Assembly: GCA_949358305.1 (NCBI GenBank)
Contig: CASHSZ010000142.1
Span: 29,347 to 93,346, forward strand
From: Strigamia acuminata
Taxonomy: Eukaryota > Arthropoda > Chilopoda > Geophilomorpha > Linotaeniidae
Direction: 5' to 3'
Length of the DNA: 64,000 nt
Both the position numbers and the translations under genes were made by a program. Under the pieces are notes generated by a model. The model saw only the letters and a program-made list of their open reading frames with translations. It had not been told where the DNA came from and did no database searches. Of this stretch, positions 44,201-54,362 are shown in pieces. Each line of letters starts with the position of its first letter. Positions within the stretch are counted from its first letter, which is position 1.

Positions 44201-45632
44201 AGTCTTTAAACGTAGCAAAAACATCGGATTTACGGGCGATCGGGAAAAGCCAGGCGTACCTGGTGGCGTCATCGATAATGGTGAAGGCAAAATTAGCACC
44301 GCCGATGGAAGGCAGTCTCGACGGGCCCCAGACGTCCATGTGAAGCAATTCAAGCGGTTTCGTGGTTGAAGGCGCGGAAATTGGCTTATGTGGAGCACGC
44401 GTGGACTTGGCAACACGGCACGTGTTGCAGGAAAGTTCCTGGCGAACAGCAGCTGGATCAAGCCCATAAACCTGGGAGTTAGCCGCTAAAGTCCGCATGG
44501 CCTTCGTATGCAGGTGACCCAGCCTGCCGTGCCACAATCCCGTGGCGTCTGCGACGTTGGCAACCGAAGGATTAACTGGTTTGGGAGGTAATGCTGCGTT
44601 TGACTTGGCAACGGGAGGAGGAGATGCGAGGGCATTGGAATACATCCGGATCTGTTGAGGTTGGGATCCGGGAATAGGAGCAGGACTGGTAGGGAAAAGT
44701 GAAGGGACAAGCAAGGTGTTGGAGGAGACGGGCAAGCGGAAATCGGTCATATTGTCAGCCGACTTCTTCTTAGTCTTGTTGGAAGACTTGGGCAATGCGG
44801 GAAAGTCCTCTTCCTTCGTCACTAGAGTGGTCGGTGTCGGAGTCGGAAGTGATGATGAAACAGACGAACTCGAAACATTAGTCGGAGCGGCGAATGGCGA
44901 GATGAGCCCATCCACGAAATAAAGTCCAGACTTCTGTTTCGCCCGAAGAACACTTAGTTTGATGTCCGTTTCATACGTATGCAATTCCGAGTTGTGAATG
45001 TGGATGTGATGTCCGCATTTATCAATCCGAGAAACCGAGATAAGATTTGCGCCGAAGTCAGGTGCGAATAAGACGTCGCGGAGCAATACGGTGCATTCGC
45101 AGCCATCGATGAGCGACTTGACCGGAACGTCACCTTTGCCTGTGACCCTCGAACTGCCCTGGCCTAACTCGATGTTGAACGGGACAACGGAAACAAAGTT
45201 CGTAAACCACGCTTTGACGTGCGAAACGTGGTCGGTGGCCCCACAATCGACAATCCATTCGTGGGACTGGAGAAAATGTACAACCGGAGCTTCGATCACC
45301 GGTGGAGCCGACAACAGGTAAGCGGCGTCCCTTCGGGGACGAGAAACATCACGGTTTTGACCACCGGATTGCTGCGAACTGTTATTCTGCCGTCGTTTGC
45401 TCTTACTGCGGGGTCGGCCTTGTTGAGACGCGACCGGTTGCGGTTCCTTGCCCTGTTTGCGAGGGCGGGGGCACTTATTCGCGTAGTGGCCGAAAAAGCC
45501 GCAATTAAAACAGCGAACCTGCGAAATCGGACGAGGAGGTCGGGATTGATTGCATCCACGATTGTCCATAGCAAAAGCCGATGTTTCCTTCGTGTACCGA
45601 TTCCAATTCAAGTTGGCTCTTGCTGTCTGCAT
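41289..45632 (-). CDS. Copia-2 Pol with residual Gag
   Basis: An open frame from the likely ATG at 45632 to 41289, about 1447 aa. After a dozen N-terminal residues (MQTARANLNWNRYTKE) it jumps to the linker before the zinc knuckle CFNCGFFGHYANKC. Compared with copia-3 about 200 aa of capsid-like Gag are absent. The rest is complete: protease VDCGATDH, integrase (HGRLGHLH, CNTCR, MDVWGP, KTIRTDRGGEF, NGVAERLN), a Pro/Ser-rich spacer, reverse transcriptase (CKWIFKFKSD, YVDDIVLFYAS) and RNase H (TDASWASDIATSRSFGG). The integrase-RT linker includes a degenerate ADG/TVADGS repeat. It closely resembles copia-3 in sequence. Without Gag it would need particles supplied by another copy. Confidence 0.9.
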   Translation of the reverse strand: MQTARANLNWNRYTKETSAFAMDNRGCNQSRPPRPISQVRCFNCGFFGHYANKCPRPRKQGKEPQPVASQQGRPRSKSKRRQNNSSQQSGGQNRDVSRPRRDAAYLLSAPPVIEAPVVHFLQSHEWIVDCGATDHVSHVKAWFTNFVSVVPFNIELGQGSSRVTGKGDVPVKSLIDGCECTVLLRDVLFAPDFGANLISVSRIDKCGHHIHIHNSELHTYETDIKLSVLRAKQKSGLYFVDGLISPFAAPTNVSSSSVSSSLPTPTPTTLVTKEEDFPALPKSSNKTKKKSADNMTDFRLPVSSNTLLVPSLFPTSPAPIPGSQPQQIRMYSNALASPPPVAKSNAALPPKPVNPSVANVADATGLWHGRLGHLHTKAMRTLAANSQVYGLDPAAVRQELSCNTCRVAKSTRAPHKPISAPSTTKPLELLHMDVWGPSRLPSIGGANFAFTIIDDATRYAWLFPIARKSDVFATFKDFVSRVERIADCRIKTIRTDRGGEFISRDFDRFLADKGIVAQRTNPASPQMNGVAERLNRTMGDYLRSINSETGFSHTLWAELAVTFTYIKNRSPHSKLNDEIPYILWRQRALSVRHFRKIGSKCWVHFTAPGRNKLDPRAWEGFLVGYASGTRGYRVWNPATNTVTESVHVQIDERQNFKRSPFYVPDPDDNAPPMEEPARGHTPSRVTFRDNFPTQPWPRRRHDSDNDSSADSSDEDGIASRAPSVASSAPSFASFAPSLPTADGLIAAADGLAATTDGSVTDADGSVTVADGSDNVTTIAGHGQFTPTVRSTRLPHLRRSMSYPSLPGLDDTAAMSEQGSDFDEDLLDEAAALPVRLPGTPNLAPLRALHCPWSFVGGVSPFSGWRREEHLRKDQVPGRIKVDVYYYPEHGVRLRSHTDIAAYCFAHRIPYDESVFFFGNLEHHMPYAPPSPPRVHMCFREPATYAEAVKLPEAPKWTEAIDEELSTFKQRDVYKEVPRPPDKTVLGCKWIFKFKSDITGKITRYRARLVAQGFRQTMGVDYDEVFSPVVNFVLIRFFFCLLVILLGWRDTHLDVKCAYLYGDLDHEIYMRIPAGATCSSPDNVWLLTKSLYGLHQSGRMWYQKLNETLTELGFQKFPACNCVYAYGHSAIMLVYVDDIVLFYASENIRDRILKLITSKFDIVDLGPITKLLGVEFERRDGKVFMTQRNYIDKLLKKFNVSSDALIKVPVTPGTTLVKGPLTDLPDFPYRSLVGSLLFLASRTRPDILYSVIALSQYNNCYTESHIKCLLQVLRYVANTSEYAIELSKCDSSQLWGCTDASWASDIATSRSFGGYIVYIGSVPIGWSCKKQTSVACSTMEAEFVALVEIVKELYWLDSIYQVFPPLRRLSKPIIFSDALASIQFTNNDIENSKTKHIRVKFHWLREWHIAGCFELRKIPGEINVSDIFTKWLSSERLRNLLSRIFVSK

Positions 45633-46600
45633 TTTTCCGGAGGAAAATCGGAGATAATGGCGATAATGAGCACGCATAAACACTCGAGGCACTAAAGACG
45701 TAATCGGAGCACTTTTCACTCGAAGCACTTCACTAAACGTTGTTAGAAGCGGAATAACCTCGACGGGGAGCCAATGCTAAAATTGGCTAAGAACCTTAGA
45801 CAAGTGTCCCCCTAACGTCCTTTATGACCACCTGGGGCCGCGGGAATGTTAGGTGGCGCAGGGCTCAGCCTTGTCTAAGAATACAAGCACAGCTTGGACG
45901 GAATGTCCGAAGGGCTGTGCCGATACTAATCGGGACCCACTCCAAAAACTTAAAATTAACAAATAAATTCGAAATCTGAAATAAAAAGAAGGAGAAGTTG
46001 GTGAATCTGTATGCACAGACGTCCCTGTGCACACCGCGCATAAAAAATGCGGAATTCTTCAAAAGATCGCCGACCGATTTCGAAAACCGGGAAAAACTTC
46101 CCGAAAATCGCCGATACTGTCGCACTCCGGGGTGCAGACAGCGGGTTATGCCCGTTTCTGGATGAAAACGTCGCTCAGACGTTGTCGGAACGTGACAAAT
46201 GATGAAAATCGGCGAAAAAATCTGAAAATAAATAAAATTTCCGCAAAAATCGCGAAAAATCGCGAAATTCACGAAAAATTAGAGGGAAAAAAAAAGAACA
46301 AGACCTTTCCTAGGTCAATTGTCGCTATCTTGCACAATAAATGCACAAAAACCAGTGTTTTTAACTCGAAAAACACAAAAAAACAGTGTTTTTAACTCGA
46401 AAAACACGAAAAAAGGTTGAAAAAATTCAAAAATCGACGATTACGACCGCACTCCGGGGTTGTGAACGTCAGAAAGACGTTGTTGACTGCCGGAAATCGT
46501 CGAAAATCTGAAAAAAACAAAAATTTCCGCAAAAATCGCGAAAAATCGCGAAATTCACGGAAAATTAATGGAAAAACGAGGCACTGGTGGCTTTCCAGGC

Positions 46601-46611
46601 CTCTGCTACCA
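46601..46611 (-). promoter_or_regulatory. Copia-2 primer binding site (tRNA-iMet 3' end)
   Basis: In element sense TGGTAGCAGAG lies two bases after the 5' LTR. It is complementary to the 3' end CTCTGCTACCA of animal initiator tRNA-Met. Confidence 0.8.
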
Positions 46612-46613
46612 CT

Positions 46614-47166
46614 TGTAGCTGCGTGGCGCAAAAATATCGCCGAAATAGGCGATAGGAAGCGTAAAACTGAGTCAAACGCACTTCTAAGTGCGGACAAATG
46701 CGCGTGATGCGCGTACGCGAGTTTGAGCGGACTTACGATCAAATTCGCGTGCACTACACTTATAGAAACGTGTAGTGCCGAACTAAATACAATAGTTAAC
46801 CAAAAATATAACATTTATTAAGAGAAAACTTACATAATGGGTCCAGAATCACTGGACAAACACAAGGAAACACACTACCCGTGTGAGCGGCCATTTGTAA
46901 TGTGCCAGAGACATCTGGTGGCCGAAAATAGAAACAATAAGTAGAAATACACACAGAATAGAGGATGCATGATGCCAGATGGATAAGACACATCTAAAAG
47001 GCATCATGCATTCCCTTTACATAGAAACTAAGGAAAAACATAAGAAACAATACTAAATTACCCCGAATAAGAAAAGATAACCGATGGATAATAAAATAAA
47101 CATTTCAAAGTCATTTCACATCGAAAAACGATTTAAATAACTCAAAAGTGGTTCCAAAGTCTAACA
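46614..47166 (-). repeat. Copia-2 5' LTR
   Basis: Upstream LTR in element sense, identical by eye to 40688-41240. Confidence 0.95.
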
Positions 47167-47171
47167 TAGAC

Positions 47172-47740
47172 GACCGCGTCAGGGCCGACGCGTATAGTTG
47201 TGGATGCCTCTAGGATTCATGAGGCTGTGCAGCGCGTGTCATAAGCGCGTCTCAATTAATTTTTTTTATTCCCATGCTGCACGTCGTTTTGAATTAACAA
47301 TACTCGAAAATAGTCGTTTTAACTTTGAAAATAATTGTTTTAATTTCGAAAATATTCGCTTTCATATCAAAGTGTCCATTCTCACGCTATATAATGTTTA
47401 ATACGTAATTTTATTATAAAAAATTTCCAATGTATAAACTTTATTTCTGTTTTCAGTTTCCTGATATGATTAAAGAAAATCCTAAATATTATTTCCAAAC
47501 ATTTATCAAATTCTTTTCAAAAGCAGTTGTGGAGGCGTCTACTACGAACGTGTCATCGTGGGCGTCAAATTTGAATATTTTTAACTTTCTGCGTTTGCAC
47601 GAATTCGCAGAATTCGTCCACTGGCATCGTGGCGACGCATGGTCGACATTTTGTATTCATATGTGACGCGCACTCTATTTACTCACGTAGAACACACGAA
47701 TCGCGCGCGTCAACGTGCACATGTAAATTTAGTTTCACTG
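47172..47740 (-). repeat. Old inverted repeat, right arm
   Basis: The reverse complement matches the left arm in two parts. 47172-47290 pairs with 40510-40650, and 47555-47670 pairs with about 35040-35185. Identity is perhaps 75-80 percent by eye, so the repeat is much older than the copia insertions. No gene is supported. Confidence 0.65.
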
Positions 47741-47741
47741 A

Positions 47742-47794
47742 ATCGCGTACGAGTTTTTCCCTTTTTCAACGCGGAATCGTATTCGACTCGCTTT
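47742..47794 (+). repeat. 56-bp minisatellite unit, left of copia-3
   Basis: This unit (GTACGAGTTTTTCCC...CGTATTCGACTCGC) recurs twice at 54895-55002. It was split from them by the copia-3 insertion. The ends of each unit are near-complementary (CGAGTACGAG and CGTATTCGACTCG), so each can fold. Confidence 0.8.
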
Positions 47795-48317
47795 TGTAGC
47801 AGAGGAGGACTGGAAATAACTCGAAATATCGAGTGAAAAACGAAAAACAGAGTCGAAACACGGCTCGCAGAATACTCGCGAATTCGCTATGCAGTAAATA
47901 ACGGCCGTGTAATTACACTTATATGCCGTGCGAAACATAAGACAAATGTTTAAATAAAAACATAAAAAGATTTAATCGAAAATACATTACGAAATGAGTC
48001 CAAAACAAAGTAGAAAACAGCTTGGCACTGCTCAATCATGGCAGCAGCCATCTTAGATGTGACTCAAGTGAGAAGCGACACCTAGTGTCGGAATTGAATA
48101 ATACAATTTGGAGAATAAATCGAAATAAAGTAAATGGGATACAAGAAGCATGGTGCCACATGCTATAAAATATGACAATAGCATTAAATAACCGAAAAAG
48201 CAATAAATGACTCGAAGATAAGTAAATACAGCAATTGGCTAATAAAAAATTGAAAAGATAATGAAATATATCGGATCTATTTGCATCGACATACTAAAAA
48301 TGGTCAGCAGACCAACA
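47795..48317 (-). repeat. Copia-3 3' LTR
   Basis: Downstream LTR in element sense. In sense it is preceded by the purine tract CGAAGGGGGGATT (48318-48330). Confidence 0.95.
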
Positions 48318-48522
48318 AATCCCCCCTTCGATGTGAATAAATTCGGGGGAAATAAAGAACGGGTACTGGAATTACAGTGTGTTATCAGAAAAGACAAAAG
48401 ATAAAGTTCGAATCACCGAGCCGGGTACTGTCATTGAAGAACTCTACGGAAGCCCGAATATTCCCACTGGAACTCGATGATCCTCGATGTCGGGTAAACT
48501 AAACTAGGAATGTCAAAAGTAC

Positions 48523-51500
48523 TCAAGGCCGGAAGATTCTCGAGATGAGTGAACGAAGTTTTTCCGAGCCGAGCCACTTTGTAAATATATCGGCGACGTT
48601 CAGATCGCCGGGCACTTTCCGAAGTTCAAACTGTCCCGCCGTGTACCACTCCCGAAGCCAATGGAACTTGACGCGGATGTGTTTCGTCTTGCTGTTCTCG
48701 ATATCGTTCGCGGTGAATTGGATAGCAGCAAGCGCGTCGGAGTAGATAACGGGACGAGAAATCGGATCTAACATCGGACATTCGGAGTAAACATGTCGGA
48801 GCCAATAAAATTCTTTAACTGCATCAACAAGAGCGAGGAACTCGGCTTCCATTGTTGAGCAAGCCACGGTGGTCTGTTTTCGGCAGGTCCATCCAATTGG
48901 CGTTTGTCCGATGTAGCAAATGAAGCCTCCGAAACTAAGCGATGTAGCGGTATCCGATGCCCACGATGCGTCTGTGTATCCCCACAGTTGTCCTGATCCA
49001 CATCCCGATAATTCGATACAATAATCAATGGTGTTCGAGACATACTGAAGTACCTGGAGTAGGGCTTTGATGTGTGCCTGAGTATAACACGTGTTGAACT
49101 GCGACAGGTAAATCACGGAAAATAAGATATCGGGACGTGTTCGCGACGCTAAAAACAATAGCGATCCAATGAGCGATCTATACGGGAAATCGATCAAGTT
49201 CTCGGTCGGTCCCCGAGTGAGCGTTGTTCCCGGAGTAACAGGGACCTTGACGAGGTTATTTGCGACGGTTCCGAACTTTTTAACGATCTTCGAGATGTAC
49301 ATCCGCTGGCTAATGAAAGTCTTGCCAGCCTCTCGGATAAATTCAACGCCGAGCAATTTCGTGATGGGACCCAAGTTGACGATTTGAAACTTGGTGCTGA
49401 TCAAAACGATGAGTCGATCGAGGACGGTGTCGTTAGCGTAGAAAAGAACGATGTCGTCCACGTAGACCAGCATCAACGCTGAAGTCCCAAAAGAATAAAC
49501 ACAATTGCATCCGGGCAGTCTTCGAAATCCGAGCGCTCGAAGAGTTTCGTCTAGCTTCTCGAACCATTGCCTTCCGGATTGATGGAGGCCGTAGAGGGAT
49601 TTTATCAGAAGCCAAACGTTGTTCGGGTGTGTGCAAGTCGCACCTGCCGGAATCCGCATATATACCTTGTGCTCGAGCTCGCCATAAAGGTAGGCACACT
49701 TTACGTCGAGGTGTGCGTCCTTCCATCCGCGGAGAATGACAAGCAAGCAAAAGAACATCCGGATGAGAACAAAGTTCACGACGGGGCTGAAAACCTCATC
49801 GTAGTCGACGCCGAGAGTTTGTCGGAAACCTTGAGCGACAAGGCGGGCACGGTAACGAGTAACTTTGCCGGTGGCGTCGGACTTCAACTTGAAAATCCAT
49901 TTACATCCGAGGATCGTTGTATCAGGCGGCTTCGGTACTTCAACGTACACCTCACGCTCCTTGAAAGTTCCGAGTTCTTCATCGATCGCTTCGCGCCATT
50001 TCGGCGCATCATGAAATTTTGGAATTTCGGCGAATGAAGCGGGTTCCGTCCGACACAGGTGAGCCGCATGTCTGGCAGGGATCGAAGGCATAGTATATTC
50101 AATACTGCCAAAGAAAAAGAGTTCCGGGTTATATTCGAGATGATTAAATTGACAATATTTCTCGATGTCCCCGCGTGAACGTAGTCGCACATCCGGTTCC
50201 GGGAAATAATATACATCGGTGTCAATCTTTCCGGGTCTCTGAACCTTGCGGAGATGTTCTTCACGTCTCCAACGTGCGCAATGCGAATCTCCTCCGACAT
50301 ATCTCCACATGAATGCGGTTCGGTGTGCAGATGTAGGTGCCACTTCAGTTCCTTCAGTTCCTTGAAGCGGAGCCGGAGACATAGGTGCAGCATCGAAAAC
50401 GGGTATTGTATGTTGGAGAACGGAAGTACCCGCTCTTCTCCGTGTCGTCACAAATCTGCTTGGGGAACTAGGTGGAGATAACGGGGGTGATGTTTGAGGT
50501 GAAGTTTGCGGTGACATGTGAGGGGAAGTGTAGTTAGATATTGGCACGAGAGAAACTTCATCGATATCATCAATGTCACGATCCGTGTCATCACCTAGAT
50601 TGCTGTCGGAACTCGGCAATCTCAAAGCACATGCTTCTTGAAACTGACGTTCCGGTGTCTGGAATTGTGCAGATGCTGCCGAGCTCGAACTCTCTTCTAA
50701 TGGCGGCATCTCAGACTCTTCGTCTGATGATGAGTATTCGTGGTCCGAGTCCGATCCTTTTGGCCAATCGAGATACTGAATGTTCTCGTCGAATGTGACA
50801 GTCGACTGCGGGATATCTTGAACGTTCGGACTGTGGTCAACATTCGAGTACGGTATGTACTGCCGTAGATTTCCGTTTCCGTTTCCATTTCGAAGAGTTC
50901 GACGATAGGATTGCTTTTCATCAATTCGGACATGAGTTGATTCTGTGATTTTGTCGTCAAGTGGGTTCCAGATTCGATATCCCCGTGTGCCGACAGCGTA
51001 TCCAACAATGTAACCTTCCCAGGCACGCATCTGGAGTTTCTTGCGACCTGGGGTAGTAAAATGTACCCAACATTTCGATCCTATCTTGCGCAGATGTCGT
51101 AGTGAAAGGGCACGCTGTCGCCACAAGATGTAAGGGATCTGATTGTTCAAACGAGAATGTGGAGATCGGTTCTTTATATAAGCGAATGTGACTGCGATTT
51201 CCGCCCACAAGTCGTTCGGAAGTTTCGTTTCGCTTAAAATCGATCTCACGTTGTCGGCCATTGTTCTGTTGATCCGCTCCGCAGTGCCGTTCATAGCGGG
51301 CGAGTTTGGGTTGGTGCGTTGACCTTCGATGCCCTTTTCTCGGAGATAATTGAGGAATTCGTTAGACATGAACTCCCCGCCGCGGTCAGAACGAATGGCT
51401 TTGACTCGAGTATTGGCGACGCGTTCAATCCGAGCGACAAAATCCTTAAAGACACCAAAAACTTGGGATTTTTGGGCAATCGGTGTAATCCAGCAATATC

Positions 51501-53457
51501 TGGTCGCGTCGTCGATGATCGTGAAGACAAATCGAGCTCCACCAATTGAAGTCGTTTCCGCTGGCCCCCAGACGTCCATGTGCAAGAGGTCCAGTGCCTT
51601 GGTGGTAATCGGATTTGGATCGGGCTTATGCGAAGCGCGGATGGATTTTGCAATACGACAGTCGTTGCACGCCAAATCCTGGCGTACTTCCGCAGGCTCC
51701 ATGCCATAAACCTGATCATTGGCTGCCAGAAGACGCATGGCGTTGGTATGAAGGTGGCCAAGTCGGCTGTGCCATAAGCCGGTTGCATCTTTCTTTGCCG
51801 TCGGATTAGCAACAGTCTCCTTTTTGGGTGGAGAAGGATTTTTGGCAGCGGGAGATGTCGGGATTGACTGTGAGACGTCAGCATAGGATGGGACGGGAGA
51901 TGGTAGCTGGACTTGCGGAGGATTAGGATTTGGTAACGGATTGGTAGGAGTTGGGGTCGGAATTTGGTTCACGACGTTAGAAGGTGACAACTCGATACGA
52001 AAATCCGTCATAAACTCCGTTTTATTTTTCGATTTCTGTTTCGGTTTCGGAATGGGCTCGAAATCAACCTCTGAAGTGACTAAAGTCTTGACAGGAACTG
52101 TCGGAGCCGGTTGATGAGACGTTGAAACCGTTGTCGAAATAGTCGGAGTAGCGCAAAGTCCGTCCACGTAATACAATCCGCCTTTCTCTTTCGCTCGGAG
52201 AACTGAAGAGCGGATGTCTGTTTGGTAAACATTGATCTCCCCGTTGAAGATATGAATGTGAAACTTATTTCTGTCGATTTTGCTCACGGAGACTAGATTC
52301 GCCTCAAAGTTCGGTGCAAACAAGACATTATGTAAAGTTACGAAACAGTCACAATTGTCAATCGAGGTCTGAAGTCGTACATTGCCCCGTCCGGTCACTT
52401 TGGACTTGCCCTGTCCAAGCTCGATGTCGAATGGCGTAATGTGTTCAAAGTTCGTAAACCACGATTGGATGTGAGAGACGTGGTCGGTGGCCCCGCAGTC
52501 GACGATCCACTCATTTGACTGCATAAAATGTGCGATGGGGCGCTCGATTACTTGGGGACAATTGACAAAGAAGTTCGCATCTCGACGTGGCCTGGAACTG
52601 CCTCGCGGTTTGGAATCGTCCTGCTTCGCCGAATTTTTATTTCGACGACGGCTCTTGCTGCGTGATGAGCGTTGAACTTGCGCAGCCGGGCGACTCTGAC
52701 CATCGCGTTTCTGATGAGGGCATTTGTTTGCATAATGCCCTAATTCCTGGCAATTAAAACATCGGACAGTGGAAATGTCACGAGGCGGTCGAGACGGGTT
52801 TCGTTGTCGAGACTGATCAGTGTTGGAAGCATGCACCGAGGATTGTTGGAAATTGTCCGTACGCATCGATTTCAGGCGCATGTATTCCGAAAGGAGCTGT
52901 TCGGCCACTTCCTTCGGTTTGAACTTGTCATCCGGCCAATGATATATGGCAAACGAAACTTGAGAATACTCTGGAGGTAAGCGTCGAAGGTATTGGTATG
53001 CATGATGTATATCTGACACTTCTTCTTTGACCGCTTTAAGTTGGCTGACGTGGTAATCTACACGGCCAATAAAATCGGCCATTTCCTCGTTCGGTTTGAG
53101 GCTGAGTTCGAGGAACTCCCAGCGCATCGCGGCTTGGCGCGCGCGAGAACTGGGCGCGTAGATCTGGGCCAACTTATCCCAAGATTCTTTCGGTGTATCA
53201 CAGTTATCAAGGGCGGATTTCTTCGCCTCTGAGACAAAACAGTATATTAATCCGAGAGCCTTGTCCTTTTTGCGTTGAAATTTCACTTTTTCTTTTTCCG
53301 ATGCGGTTTTGAGATAATCGATTTCGCCGTCCTCCGTGACGTGGTGCCACAGACCTTCAGCTTTGAGGAGCATTTTCATGCTTCTCTGCCACGAATCATA
53401 GTTCCCCACGGCGAGCACGGGAACTTTGCCGCTAGTCGGATCGCCCACTTTCTGCAT
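48523..53457 (-). CDS. Copia-3 Gag-Pol polyprotein
   Basis: Open frame with ATG at 53457 and stop at 48523, about 1644 aa. Gag (VGNYDSWQRSMKMLL near the start), zinc knuckle CFNCQELGHYANKC (about 230), protease VDCGATDH (about 315), integrase (HSRLGHLH, CNDCR, MDVWGP, KAIRSDRGGEF, GTAERIN), a long variable Ser/Pro-rich linker with SPQTSPQTSPPLSPP, reverse transcriptase (CKWIFKLKSD, YVDDIVLFYAN) and RNase H (YTDASWASDTATSLSFGG). The protease motif is DCG rather than DTG/DSG, shared with copia-2. About 200 bp lie between the stop and the 3' LTR. No stop or frameshift was found. It could supply the Gag that copia-2 lacks. Confidence 0.95.
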   Translation of the reverse strand: MQKVGDPTSGKVPVLAVGNYDSWQRSMKMLLKAEGLWHHVTEDGEIDYLKTASEKEKVKFQRKKDKALGLIYCFVSEAKKSALDNCDTPKESWDKLAQIYAPSSRARQAAMRWEFLELSLKPNEEMADFIGRVDYHVSQLKAVKEEVSDIHHAYQYLRRLPPEYSQVSFAIYHWPDDKFKPKEVAEQLLSEYMRLKSMRTDNFQQSSVHASNTDQSRQRNPSRPPRDISTVRCFNCQELGHYANKCPHQKRDGQSRPAAQVQRSSRSKSRRRNKNSAKQDDSKPRGSSRPRRDANFFVNCPQVIERPIAHFMQSNEWIVDCGATDHVSHIQSWFTNFEHITPFDIELGQGKSKVTGRGNVRLQTSIDNCDCFVTLHNVLFAPNFEANLVSVSKIDRNKFHIHIFNGEINVYQTDIRSSVLRAKEKGGLYYVDGLCATPTISTTVSTSHQPAPTVPVKTLVTSEVDFEPIPKPKQKSKNKTEFMTDFRIELSPSNVVNQIPTPTPTNPLPNPNPPQVQLPSPVPSYADVSQSIPTSPAAKNPSPPKKETVANPTAKKDATGLWHSRLGHLHTNAMRLLAANDQVYGMEPAEVRQDLACNDCRIAKSIRASHKPDPNPITTKALDLLHMDVWGPAETTSIGGARFVFTIIDDATRYCWITPIAQKSQVFGVFKDFVARIERVANTRVKAIRSDRGGEFMSNEFLNYLREKGIEGQRTNPNSPAMNGTAERINRTMADNVRSILSETKLPNDLWAEIAVTFAYIKNRSPHSRLNNQIPYILWRQRALSLRHLRKIGSKCWVHFTTPGRKKLQMRAWEGYIVGYAVGTRGYRIWNPLDDKITESTHVRIDEKQSYRRTLRNGNGNGNLRQYIPYSNVDHSPNVQDIPQSTVTFDENIQYLDWPKGSDSDHEYSSSDEESEMPPLEESSSSAASAQFQTPERQFQEACALRLPSSDSNLGDDTDRDIDDIDEVSLVPISNYTSPHMSPQTSPQTSPPLSPPSSPSRFVTTRRRAGTSVLQHTIPVFDAAPMSPAPLQGTEGTEVAPTSAHRTAFMWRYVGGDSHCARWRREEHLRKVQRPGKIDTDVYYFPEPDVRLRSRGDIEKYCQFNHLEYNPELFFFGSIEYTMPSIPARHAAHLCRTEPASFAEIPKFHDAPKWREAIDEELGTFKEREVYVEVPKPPDTTILGCKWIFKLKSDATGKVTRYRARLVAQGFRQTLGVDYDEVFSPVVNFVLIRMFFCLLVILRGWKDAHLDVKCAYLYGELEHKVYMRIPAGATCTHPNNVWLLIKSLYGLHQSGRQWFEKLDETLRALGFRRLPGCNCVYSFGTSALMLVYVDDIVLFYANDTVLDRLIVLISTKFQIVNLGPITKLLGVEFIREAGKTFISQRMYISKIVKKFGTVANNLVKVPVTPGTTLTRGPTENLIDFPYRSLIGSLLFLASRTRPDILFSVIYLSQFNTCYTQAHIKALLQVLQYVSNTIDYCIELSGCGSGQLWGYTDASWASDTATSLSFGGFICYIGQTPIGWTCRKQTTVACSTMEAEFLALVDAVKEFYWLRHVYSECPMLDPISRPVIYSDALAAIQFTANDIENSKTKHIRVKFHWLREWYTAGQFELRKVPGDLNVADIFTKWLGSEKLRSLISRIFRP

Positions 53458-54349
53458 GATAACAGCGAAGACGAGACCAAACACGAAAAATCACAGAAGC
53501 GACGAGAGTGGTATTGGCGCACTAGATTTGAAACACTTAAACGTTCGATGCACAACACAAACACAGCACTGATCCCGCGGTGATCGAAGCGGAATACCGA
53601 AAAGGGGCGATAACTTCTGAAGTTATCAAATAACCCCCGATAGCCAGTCTGAGAGGGTCCGTTCGACTGCCTGGAGCCGCGGGAAACCTCACTTGTACCA
53701 CGACAAGCACTATCGGGGAATACAACGACGCTTACTCGGATTCGAGTGAAGGGCGCCGAGGATACTAAATGTCCCACACCAAAATCCCCCTTAATTCTAA
53801 CAAAATAATTACGACTCTGAAAAATAAATAAGGCGAAATGGAGAATCTGTGTGGGATCGTCACCACACCGTCGTGTAAAAAACACGGGTGAATAAATGCT
53901 TTTCTCGAAAAAGCAAGTGAAAAACGCAGCTCGGATTTCCAAAACCCGAACTCTTCTCGAATTAACGAGGGAAAAATCAATAAATCCGTCGAAAATAATC
54001 AGATCGCCGCTACTGTAGACACTCCGGGGTGAATACAGCGGGTTTTGCCCGTTTCTTGATGAGAACACGCCTCGTCGGCGGTGTCGAGTTGAATCTCGAA
54101 GAAAATCCACGTCGAATCTGAAAATAACAAAAATTTGCCAGAAAATTCGCGTGACCCGCGGAATTCTCGGCAAAATTAATTGTAGAACGTCGGTGGAACG
54201 TCTGGAAGACGTTTTCGAGACGAAAAACTGCAAAATCGGCGTCAAAATCTGAAAATAGATCAAATTATCGCCAAAAAAAAAAAACGCGAAAATTCGCGAA
54301 ATTAAGCGATAAATTAGTGGAATGCGTGCTGCAGAGGAGCAGAACCATC

Positions 54350-54360
54350 CTCTGCTACCA
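54350..54360 (-). promoter_or_regulatory. Copia-3 primer binding site (tRNA-iMet 3' end)
   Basis: In element sense TGGTAGCAGAG follows the 5' LTR after two bases, complementary to the 3' end of initiator tRNA-Met, as in copia-2. Confidence 0.8.
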
Positions 54361-54362
54361 AT

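Larger units (their letters stand above)
40688..47166 (-). mobile_element. Copia-2, LTR element with deleted gag
   Basis: Two 553-bp LTRs (40688-41240 and 46614-47166), beginning TGTAGC and ending CTAACA, look identical. The target duplication is TAGAC (40683-40687 and 47167-47171). The total is 6479 bp, all on the - strand. The leader between 5' LTR and ORF is about the same length as in copia-3, but most of the Gag domain is missing. Confidence 0.95.
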
